Below are positions 57,350-64,000 of a stretch of 64,000 bases of DNA, piece after piece. Source of the stretch: Lachnoclostridium sp. An118 (GTDB lineage Bacteria; Bacillota; Clostridia; Lachnospirales; Lachnospiraceae); NCBI RefSeq assembly GCF_002160985.1, contig NZ_NFLQ01000004.1, positions 1-64,000 of the forward strand, read 5' to 3'. Under the pieces are notes generated by a model, which saw nothing but the letters and a program-made list of their open reading frames with translations, ran no database searches and had not been told where the DNA came from. Every line of letters begins with the position of its first letter. Positions within the stretch are counted from its first letter, which is position 1. The translations under genes were made by a program, and so were the position numbers.

Positions 57350-59467
57350 TTATCTGAGATACTGTTTGACAAGAATCGTAAGATTCTTTGGAAGGTCGTC
57401 CAGACGGGTAATGTCCAGGAACCCTTCCTGGTAGATGCGCTGGATGGCATCCTTGTCCTCTCCGATCGCTGCCGCAAACAGGATGATATTCTGTCTGGCG
57501 TATTCCTGCTTGATCCCCCGGAGATCTGCTTCCGCCTCCGTGCCGTAATAACCGTCATCTGCGGGCTGACCGTCCGAGATCAGGATCAGAAGTTTCCGCT
57601 TTTCCGGTCTTTGCGCCAGATGCTCTGCAACAAAGCGGAGCGCAGCGCCGTCCCGGTTGCCGCTGCGGTCTTTCATATCCATCAGCCGGTAGCGGTCCTT
57701 CTCATCTACAGAATCAAACTCCGCATAGGAATAGAGGGCTACCCCACGGGAATCCGTGGAATGACCGTAGATGGTTACCGGGATGCCCAGGCTGATACAG
57801 AAGTCATAAAGGACAATGGCTGTCTTTCTGGCATGGGTGATGCGGTCACCCCACCCCATAGAGCCGCTTTCATCAATCAGAAGCCCCACTGCCAGCCGCT
57901 GTTCATCGGCGGGGAGCCGGGTCCTTATGAAGAAAGAACCGTCCTGGTGATGGAAGGAGCGCATATCCAGCCGCCGTCCATACAGCAGGTTCTTCTGTTT
58001 CCCGCCTTCCGCCTCCTCTTTTAAGAGGGGCAGGATGGTACTCTGCAGGCGTTTGGATGCCCGAAGAAGGGGCGGCGAGATTTCTTCATATTGCCGGATC
58101 AGCCGATTTGGGATGTCCTGTATCCGATGAATGGTCACATGGATACCGGCATGGGCGTTTCCGTAATGGATATCATTTGCCGCTTTCTGCAATTCTTCTG
58201 ATAGCTGCTGTTCATAGTCCGCCTGCGCTTTTTCTGTTGCGGCTTCCTTTAAGACACGGGCAATATCCGCTGCTGCATCCTCATAGCCGGTGCCGGCATA
58301 CTGAGGCGCATAGGTTACGCCCGGGTCATTGCCGTCCAAAATAGCGCTGGTCTTGGCAAGAGCCAGCCGCCCGCCTTCTTCCGCCATCACTTTTTCAGTT
58401 TTCTTTAATTGTTCCTCACGGCCTTTGGAAGAAAAGAAATCTGCGTCTTGCGGATCGGTGCCTGCGCCTCCTTTGGCGGCAGGGATATTTTTTACCTCCG
58501 CTCCGTCTTTTCCCAAAGGAATGGGCGTGCCGCCTGCAATCTGCTGGTCCAGAAGCTCCTGAAGTTCTTTTGTTGCTTCCAGTTCATCCTGGTGTTCCAG
58601 TCTTTCCCGCATTTCTTCTACCAGCGGTTTGATAAAGTCCCAGAACAGGACAAGCAGGCAGTTGGTCGCAGTCAGCCGCTCTTTGATCGAGGGGGCGTCC
58701 AGTGCCGTGTCGATATATTCCATGCCGTCAGTCAGCACATCCAGATATTCGCTGCTGCTGTGGAAGCGGTTACTGATGGTGCCGGACCGGCAATAGGCCA
58801 GAAGCAGGTTGGTCGCAATCGTAAACGGCTGATAGTTCTTGCTGAGCTGTTCGTGGAGATCCGGGATCTGTTCTACCATCCGCAGGTTATTGAGCTGGAT
58901 GCCCTTGCGGAAGCTGCCGGGAAAGGCAGCGCACATCCTTGCTTCAATATAGATGTCTTCCAGGATGTTCTGGAGAGAAGCCGCACAGGTCTGTAAGGTC
59001 AGAGATACGGCCTTGTCTTTTTCCTCCAGTGCGTCCAGGATCTCCGTCTGGCTTTTCTGATAAGCGGACAGCTCTACGGAAGGATTTTCCGGGTAAAAAG
59101 TGCCATTCCCCAGATTTGTCAGGTAGAGGTTCCGGGTGGTAAAATCCGTAAACAAAAGATGTGCCGTCTCATGCCCGGTCATCCCTACCAGGCTTAATGC
59201 CCGCAGGAAGCGGGACGGAAAGCTCTGGGTAACATGGTTTGCCGCATTCAGGTAGATCTTGTAAGAGTCTGTGTAAGCCAGTGCCGCATCCTCGGATTCA
59301 TCCCAGGAGATCAGTGCCTGCAGCCCATAGCAGTAACGCCCGGTAGCGGCCCGTGCCTGGGAAGTAAGATAACGATGGAAGGCAGAGGATGTAAAAAATT
59401 CCTGGTCGGGAATGGAAGATTCCTCTTCCCGGATCATTTGTTTTAATTTTTTCTGGTTGCTGTTCAA
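57350..59467 (-). CDS. VWA-domain protein (CobT/MoxR-partner type)
   Basis: 705 aa from TTG 59467 (AAAGGAAATAGAAAA). The C-terminal von Willebrand A domain has an intact MIDAS: GLLIDESGSMGWGDR, later DMKDRSGNRDGAALR and LLILISDGQPADDGYYG. The N-terminal region includes HETAHLLFTDF, a zincin-like HExxH-type helix also seen in CobT-like partners, then a long charged middle. Paired with the AAA+ gene upstream, it forms a MoxR-VWA chaperone or ring-remodelling pair. Confidence 0.88.
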   Translation of the reverse strand: MNSNQKKLKQMIREEESSIPDQEFFTSSAFHRYLTSQARAATGRYCYGLQALISWDESEDAALAYTDSYKIYLNAANHVTQSFPSRFLRALSLVGMTGHETAHLLFTDFTTRNLYLTNLGNGTFYPENPSVELSAYQKSQTEILDALEEKDKAVSLTLQTCAASLQNILEDIYIEARMCAAFPGSFRKGIQLNNLRMVEQIPDLHEQLSKNYQPFTIATNLLLAYCRSGTISNRFHSSSEYLDVLTDGMEYIDTALDAPSIKERLTATNCLLVLFWDFIKPLVEEMRERLEHQDELEATKELQELLDQQIAGGTPIPLGKDGAEVKNIPAAKGGAGTDPQDADFFSSKGREEQLKKTEKVMAEEGGRLALAKTSAILDGNDPGVTYAPQYAGTGYEDAAADIARVLKEAATEKAQADYEQQLSEELQKAANDIHYGNAHAGIHVTIHRIQDIPNRLIRQYEEISPPLLRASKRLQSTILPLLKEEAEGGKQKNLLYGRRLDMRSFHHQDGSFFIRTRLPADEQRLAVGLLIDESGSMGWGDRITHARKTAIVLYDFCISLGIPVTIYGHSTDSRGVALYSYAEFDSVDEKDRYRLMDMKDRSGNRDGAALRFVAEHLAQRPEKRKLLILISDGQPADDGYYGTEAEADLRGIKQEYARQNIILFAAAIGEDKDAIQRIYQEGFLDITRLDDLPKNLTILVKQYLR

Positions 59468-59471
59468 TTTT

Positions 59472-59723
59472 CTATTTCCTTTCTGTGAGATTTTTTGTCA
59501 GCAGGTCTTCCACGGAGCAGCCGTAATACTCTGCCAGTCTGAGGACAGCGTAGGCAAGCGGAGTGGACCTGCAGTTTTCGTAATTCATAATGGTTTTTGG
59601 CGGCAGGTGTAAGAAGCGTGCCACCGCTTTTTGGGAAAGCCCGCCCTGGGATTTGCGTAAGTAGGACAGGTTTTTTGCAAGAAGTGCATACATTTCTGGT
59701 TCTGTGAGAGTTGATTTACCCAT
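59472..59723 (-). CDS. XRE-family HTH protein
   Basis: 83 aa. LAKNLSYLRKSQGGLSQKAV, RFLHLPPKTIMNYENCRSTP, AVLRLAEYYGCSVEDLL: a complete Cro/CI helix-turn-helix. It lies between the AAA+ and VWA genes, so it may regulate the operon. ATG follows GAAGGCGGTCCA. Confidence 0.85.
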   Translation of the reverse strand: MGKSTLTEPEMYALLAKNLSYLRKSQGGLSQKAVARFLHLPPKTIMNYENCRSTPLAYAVLRLAEYYGCSVEDLLTKNLTERK

Positions 59724-59742
59724 TGGACCGCCTTCTTTCTAT

Positions 59743-60242
59743 TTAAGCCGGCAGGACAGGATCCAGACAGCTTTCCTCTACCTCCGTGCGGCTGTTCGCA
59801 TCTGCCGTAGCGGAAGGCAGGATGGTGTAATGGGCGGACTCCCGGAGATTGCCGCAGACCATATAGGACTGCACCCAGGAAATCAGCTCCCGGACACCGC
59901 AGCATCCATCTGTAATCAGGTTCTCCCGACAATATTCGGAGATGGACTGGACAACCCGTGCCATTGCCTGGACGGTCTTTTTCTCTTTACAGCCGGTGAT
60001 GCCAAGCACCCGCTCTACCAGGGTCTCCTCATCCGGTTCATCCAGGTCAAGGACCAGGTTCATTCGTGAGATGACAGACTGGTTTAAGGGCTTACAGCCG
60101 GCGTAATCATTGTTTGTTGTTACAATAATCACAGTATCCGGATGCCGCTGTATCGTCTCTCCGTTGGGGAGATACACACTGTTGCACCGGTCCAGCAGGG
60201 AATTTAGCCCTACCAGTACGCCGGGATTTGCAATGACCGTCG
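59743..60242 (-). CDS. AAA+ ATPase (MoxR-type), exon 2 after the group II intron
   Basis: C-terminal 166 residues of the interrupted ATPase. Joining exon 1 (ending IQE) to exon 2 at 60242 restores EIQEPTVIANPGVLVGLNSL in frame, which continues through LLDRCNSVYLPNGETI to sensor-1 VIIVTTNN and the Arg-finger region SVISRMNLVLDLDEPDE. Pairs with the downstream VWA gene. Function depends on the intron splicing; no other copy is visible. Confidence 0.85.
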
Positions 60243-60327
60243 ATGGCAATAGGTAAGGTTTTGATGTAATCGCCACCTTTTCCCCTGCCCCACACCGTAC
60301 GTGAGAGTTTCCCCTCATACGGCGTTC
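60243..60327 (-). ncRNA. Group II intron domains V and VI
   Basis: Minus strand: CGCCGTATGAG, GGGAAA, CTCTCACGTACGG forms the conserved domain V hairpin (60291-60327). Domain VI is GGTGGCGAT paired with ATTGCCATC, with an A seven nt before the 3' end as probable branch point. Confidence 0.85.
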
Positions 60328-60370
60328 CACCTTAGTTTCTTCTCATTTCAAATCCATACATTTAACATTC

Positions 60371-62323
60371 CTAAATACCCATCAATCCCATTTTGGTTCG
60401 CCAGTAATTGATCTTCTTCTTTTGATTACTGTTCAGGTTTAGTTTTTGCAATAGCTTGTTTATGGTTTCTTCTTTTTGGGCGTGTAAGAGTGTATGAGCA
60501 TCCTTTGTTATCAACAGGAGATTCTCATATTTATCCGTTCCACCCATAGAAGAGGGGATTATATGATGACAGTGCATATCAAAGATTAGTAAATCCGTTC
60601 CAGTTATTGCACATTTTCCACCCTGTCCACAATATAGGCTTAGACGATTATCATTGTATTCCATGCTTTTATTGGGGATAGGATTCCGCATCATATAGTA
60701 AAGGACATCCAGATTTATCCCATTTAAGTTTTTGTGTACTGCTGTGCGTCCTTCGGGGGTGTATTGATTTACATTTACCCTTTTCATAGAAGGAGCTTTG
60801 GTTTGTACAAAACTTATAGGAACAATCGGTTGTCCTCTCCATTCTTTTAAGCGTTTGCTTCTACCATATCTGTCCAGTATGTACTGGTGATGATTGTCAT
60901 TTTCCTTTTTTGCGAACCTTTTTAGTTTACAATGGGTACGCTTTTCAAGAGTTCTCATTGCATAGTAGTCTATTCGATTAACATCTGCGGCTACATGTGT
61001 TGCCATTTGGTAGTAGTTGTGCATACCTATGACAAACGCATTGTATCTGCCAGTTGCTTTTAGTAATTGCTCGCCATTTCCCGCTGAATGGATATCCTTT
61101 ATTCTGTCGTGTGCCGTTTCAGCTATTCGCTTTAGGGATTTATCACATATATGTGATTCAACAACAAATTTGGGGACTTTTGCTTTCCTACGGGAGTCAT
61201 AGCCTTTGCGGACTGCTTTTATTTTCAGCCCTAGAAATTCTGAATAATTGCGTTTGAGATTAACAATTTTGGATTTTTCTTCACTGATATCTAGTCCTAG
61301 TCTTTCTTTCAACCACTGTTTTACTGCAAAATACCATTTTTGGGCGTCCGTATAGCTTCTGCAAACAATTTTGAAGTCATCCGCATATCGAACAATCCAT
61401 CCTTCTTTTAGATTGGTTGTTTTCATTGCGGCAAGTTTGCTGGCTTGATTGAGAGTGCCATTTTTCCGCACTGGTGTAGAGTATTGCTTCTTTGTCTGAA
61501 AGGTTTGCCATTGGTCTGATACCCACCAGTCTAGTTCATTAAGCACTACGTTTGCTAGTAGCGGAGAGATAATTCCTCCTTGTGGAGTTCCCTTTTTGGG
61601 AAAGCCTATACCAGCAACTTCGGCTTTCAACATGGCGGATATTATGGATATTACTTTCTTATCTCTTATTCCTAAGTACCAAAGTTGTTTTAGTAACTTT
61701 CCATGAGAGATATTATCAAAGAATCCTTTGATGTCCACGTCTACTACATAGTGTAAATTGCCTTGCTGTATAAGTTTGTAGTAGGCTGCCATAGCATTAT
61801 TGGCACTTCGTAGCGGTCTGAATCCGTAGCTTCGTTCATGAAACTTTGCTTCACATATTGGCTCTAATATCTGTAAAAAGCATTGCTGTATGAGTCTGTC
61901 TGTGATAGTGGGGATTCCCAACGGACGCATTTTTCCATTGGATTTTGGTATTTCGACTCTTTTTACTGACTGCGGTTTATACCATTTCAGTTTGTTTCTG
62001 ATTAGTATGATAATTTGCTCGACCGTCAGTTTTTCTAAATCCTTCATTGTTTTCTTGTCAGTTCCTGCGGTATTGCTTCCAGAGTTCTTCTTGATATTCC
62101 TATAAGCGAGCTGTATATTTTCATCACTTATGACAAGATCCATTAGGTGATAAAAGTTTTGTCCGTTAAGACTTTGCTTGTATAGAATATCTTGAGTTTT
62201 CTGCATATCGTAATATTCCGCATTCCTGGCTTTTTGGCGTTTGACAGGTTTTGGTTGCCTCAAGGTCAACCACCTCCTCGGAGTATGGTTTTTATTAGTC
62301 ACACCAGAACCCTTGAATTGCAT
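60371..62323 (-). CDS. ltrA: Group II intron-encoded reverse transcriptase/maturase with HNH endonuclease
   Basis: 650 aa. RT domain: VEIPKSNGKMRPLGIPTITD, GFRPLRSANNAM, VDVDIKGFFDNISHG, PKKGTPQGGIISPLLANVVL and the catalytic IVRYADDFKIVC. Domain X/maturase follows (about 370-480). The C-terminus is an HNH endonuclease: YCGQGGKCAITGTDL, MHCHHIIPSSMGGTDKYENL, DAHTLLH. All motifs are intact, so splicing and retrohoming competence is plausible. Confidence 0.95.
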   Translation of the reverse strand: MQFKGSGVTNKNHTPRRWLTLRQPKPVKRQKARNAEYYDMQKTQDILYKQSLNGQNFYHLMDLVISDENIQLAYRNIKKNSGSNTAGTDKKTMKDLEKLTVEQIIILIRNKLKWYKPQSVKRVEIPKSNGKMRPLGIPTITDRLIQQCFLQILEPICEAKFHERSYGFRPLRSANNAMAAYYKLIQQGNLHYVVDVDIKGFFDNISHGKLLKQLWYLGIRDKKVISIISAMLKAEVAGIGFPKKGTPQGGIISPLLANVVLNELDWWVSDQWQTFQTKKQYSTPVRKNGTLNQASKLAAMKTTNLKEGWIVRYADDFKIVCRSYTDAQKWYFAVKQWLKERLGLDISEEKSKIVNLKRNYSEFLGLKIKAVRKGYDSRRKAKVPKFVVESHICDKSLKRIAETAHDRIKDIHSAGNGEQLLKATGRYNAFVIGMHNYYQMATHVAADVNRIDYYAMRTLEKRTHCKLKRFAKKENDNHHQYILDRYGRSKRLKEWRGQPIVPISFVQTKAPSMKRVNVNQYTPEGRTAVHKNLNGINLDVLYYMMRNPIPNKSMEYNDNRLSLYCGQGGKCAITGTDLLIFDMHCHHIIPSSMGGTDKYENLLLITKDAHTLLHAQKEETINKLLQKLNLNSNQKKKINYWRTKMGLMGI

Positions 62324-62909
62324 TGTATTTGAAATTTTTGAAGAAGTAATTTAATTAAACTAAGGCTTGTGCCTATTCCTCCATTCCCATTACAGGAACT
62401 TCTTCGGTCATGGCACTACTTTCACCGGAATAAAACTTAGTTATACAGTTTTGTTTTCCTAAGTAACACTTCATAGCCTGCAACTGGCTCCATGTTCCCG
62501 GTTTCCCACGTTCCGTCAAGATTATCCACAATATATGAGTTTAGGTGCTTTCTCTAAGCCTGCATACACGATATCGCCTTTAACGATATAAGGGGTTTCA
62601 TAAAGAGCCTTCTTACTAACCCTCGTATGCGACACGTACTGTGTCACTGACATTTCTATCAGCCAACTCCTTTAGACTTGTAAATCGAAAGTTCGTCCGT
62701 ATCTTACTGATACATTCTCACCATGCGCATTTTAGGGACCTCCGGCATATAGGATACACATGCCACCGCTGGCACGCTTTCGAGTAGCTAACTGCCACTT
62801 ACGGTATCTCTCTGCCGACTTCCACGAGCTTTATACAGCCACCCTGTTGCGAGGGTTAACTGCATATCGTAGTATTAAGGAGAGCGCTTCAAGGCGTTAC
62901 CCAATCATT
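62324..62909 (-). other. Group II intron 5' RNA domains (I-III), non-coding
   Basis: No protein gene is supported. The sequence has the GC-balanced, stem-rich character of intron domains I-III upstream of an LtrA ORF. Read on the minus strand it begins GGGTAACGCCTTGAAGCGC, typical of domain I. Confidence 0.7.
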
Positions 62910-63179
62910 TCACTCTTCATCTTGACAGTTCTCCTGTCGTTTTACATCATCGTAGATTCTTTTGTATTCCAATAGCGCTATTGCCAACATATCTTGTTGT
63001 TCAACGGCATGGTTCATATATTCTGTCCATTTTTCATCTGTCAATTTTTTACCTTGACACATTTCGTCTACATCTGCGAGGTTGCTTATTATCCATAGCA
63101 TAGCATTTTGCATTTCAGGACATAGCTTTTCATATAACTCAATGCATTTACGTGTGTTTTCACTTATTTCCTCTTTCAT
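62910..63179 (-). CDS. Hypothetical 89-aa protein inside the intron
   Basis: MKEEISENTRKCIELYEKLC, then QNAMLWIISNLADVDEMCQG: small acidic helical protein, not recognised. ATG follows GAGAGGTTTAATC. Divergent from the XRE gene at 63318 with a shared operator region; such pairs are often toxin-antitoxin or repressor-effector modules. Confidence 0.75.
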   Translation of the reverse strand: MKEEISENTRKCIELYEKLCPEMQNAMLWIISNLADVDEMCQGKKLTDEKWTEYMNHAVEQQDMLAIALLEYKRIYDDVKRQENCQDEE

Positions 63180-63219
63180 GATTAAACCTCTCTATATCGC
63201 AGAATAATAATTTTTTTAT

Positions 63220-63285
63220 GGAATGATTTCATTCCGATTTTACATCTTTATATCTGTAAAATCAACTATGGAATGATTTTATTCC
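63220..63285. promoter_or_regulatory. Two GGAATGATTTYATTCC palindromes between divergent genes
   Basis: GGAATGATTTCATTCC at 63220-63235 and GGAATGATTTTATTCC at 63270-63285, start-to-start 50 bp (about five helical turns). Likely paired operators for the XRE protein, one near each divergent promoter. Confidence 0.8.
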
Positions 63286-63317
63286 ACTAAAAATTTCGAT
63301 AAAAAGGAGATTTGTTC

Positions 63318-63566
63318 ATGTCAAAGGTCATAAATCAAGATATATCAATAGGTCATAATTTAAAAGCATTGCGGCTTCGTGCGAATTTATCACAAGAAGA
63401 GGTAGCCACTAAGCTACAAGTTCTTGGTATTTCAACAATGAGCCGTGAAATTATCTCACAGATGGAATTAGGACGGCATAACATACGTGTAACCGTTTTA
63501 CTTGCACTAAAGGAAGTTTATAAAGTAGATTCCTTTGATGAATTTTTCGAGGATATATCTTTGTAA
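63318..63566 (+). CDS. XRE-family HTH protein inside the intron
   Basis: 82 aa from ATG 63318 (AAAAGGAGATTTGTTC). IGHNLKALRLRANLSQEEVA, then LGISTMSREIISQMELGRHN and LLALKEVYKVDSFDEFF: complete Cro/CI fold. Orientation is opposite to the intron. Probably represses the divergent 89-aa gene and itself via the GGAAT palindromes. Confidence 0.88.
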   Translation: MSKVINQDISIGHNLKALRLRANLSQEEVATKLQVLGISTMSREIISQMELGRHNIRVTVLLALKEVYKVDSFDEFFEDISL

Positions 63567-63623
63567 TATTCCTCATACTTATAACAACAGTGGACTAGCT
63601 TTTCACTAATCAACGTGTCGCAC

Positions 63624-64000
63624 GCTCCTGGATTTCTGTCAAATATCCGTTGCGTATTGCTTCCACCAGAGGCGTATCCACATAGCGGAAATGCTGCTGG
63701 CTGGTTTTGGAGGCATAGTATTCGTGCATCTCATCAAAAATGGTGTCGATGAGCTGCTTGTAGACCTCATCCTCACTGACATTTTCATCATAAGTCCCGG
63801 TCAGCTTCTCATAGGCGCCTGCCGGATCCAGCATGATATCCTGGAAAGACGGATATTGCCGCTCCAGGGCGGTACGTTTCCCGTCTACATCCGGAAGGAT
63901 CTGCCCCAGTAGGTCGAAGACCTCTGTATTGGCGGAGCAGGTCAGGCACCGGTAGGGAAGATGGAGACCGGCCGCAATCGCTTTGGCGCCTTCTGTTTTC
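63624..64000 (-). CDS. AAA+ ATPase (MoxR-type), exon 1 (partial, runs off the window)
   Basis: The frame is open to the window edge and begins KTEGAKAIAAGLHLPYRCLT, the tail of a Walker A (GKT) helix. It continues SANTEVFDLLGQILPDVDGK and ends YLTEIQE at the intron boundary, where the Walker B/post-Walker region is interrupted. Continues into exon 2 at 60242. The N-terminus lies outside the window. Confidence 0.85.

Larger units (their letters stand above)
60243..63623 (-). mobile_element. Group II intron interrupting the AAA+ ATPase gene
   Basis: The 5' end is GTGCGAC (63623 downward), the group II consensus. The 3' end shows domain V and VI and finishes with an AT dinucleotide at 60243. 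Removing 60243-63623 restores the ATPase reading frame exactly. An LtrA-type ORF lies in domain IV. At about 3.4 kb it is roughly 0.7 kb longer than expected, because a two-gene module (62910-63566) lies near its 5' end. Confidence 0.88.

Noticed and set aside
4000-64000. Integrated prophage
   Set aside because: No capsid, portal, terminase, tail or lysis genes are visible. Partition, sortase, LPD-domain and ligase genes fit an ICE or plasmid-like element better.

Overview
The window looks like a chromosomal segment of a low-to-medium GC anaerobic Firmicute. The codon usage, tRNA cluster, sporulation-type AbrB protein and mobile-gene families suggest Clostridia, probably Lachnospiraceae. It opens in host chromosome: the 3' end of a 23S rRNA gene, tRNA-Asn, a leftward cdaR/glycerate-kinase locus, then a tRNA cluster (Glu, Thr, Met, Asp, Val, a broken Leu, an intact Leu).

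The intact tRNA-Leu (3975-4060) marks the left edge of a large integrated element that runs off the right end of the window. A tyrosine integrase and a small excisionase-like gene sit against it. The rightward backbone (6.6-20 kb) carries a YqaJ-type exonuclease, a RecD2-like helicase, an annealing-protein-like protein, a CHC2 primase, sortase B, a PAPS-reductase-like protein, ParM/ParR partition genes and a small sigma-like pair. This is a plasmid-like replication and maintenance module in an ICE-like element. From 20.4 to 35.6 kb is cargo. It holds TetR/CPBP protease/KTR genes, a two-component system with a lantibiotic-type ABC exporter and YxeA protein, and a TetR-controlled pair of ABC half-transporters with an ECF importer and a DtxR regulator. 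The last group resembles the transport part of a metallophore locus without synthesis genes.

From 35.7 kb the backbone resumes: a repeat-rich leftward protein, an XerD-like recombinase next to a palindromic candidate site, and an AbiE toxin-antitoxin pair. A leftward operon (49.2 to 41.4 kb) follows, with an NAD-dependent ligase, DUF2786, DUF4314, a DUF3791/DUF3990 ADP-ribosyltransferase-fold protein, NADAR, LPD11, YodL and macrodomain proteins. An SOS block (49.6-51.9 kb) carries a Y-family polymerase behind a LexA-box promoter and an HMCES peptidase. A second leftward operon (64 to 52.6 kb) carries an AAA+ MoxR-type ATPase, XRE, VWA, SpoVT-like and sigma-like proteins and a Fic protein. A group II intron splits the AAA+ gene in frame, and the intron itself carries an extra two-gene module.

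Three structural signals recur. Operon promoters at 6.3, 36.8 and 49.5 kb have 17-nt spacers overlapping AT-rich palindromes and lead into leaders with two tandem intrinsic terminators; two of these leaders are near-copies of each other. Terminator-like hairpins also lie between genes inside operons, with their T-tracts next to the following RBS. Together these suggest processive antitermination. Separately, an ADP-ribosyl writer and two kinds of eraser share one operon.
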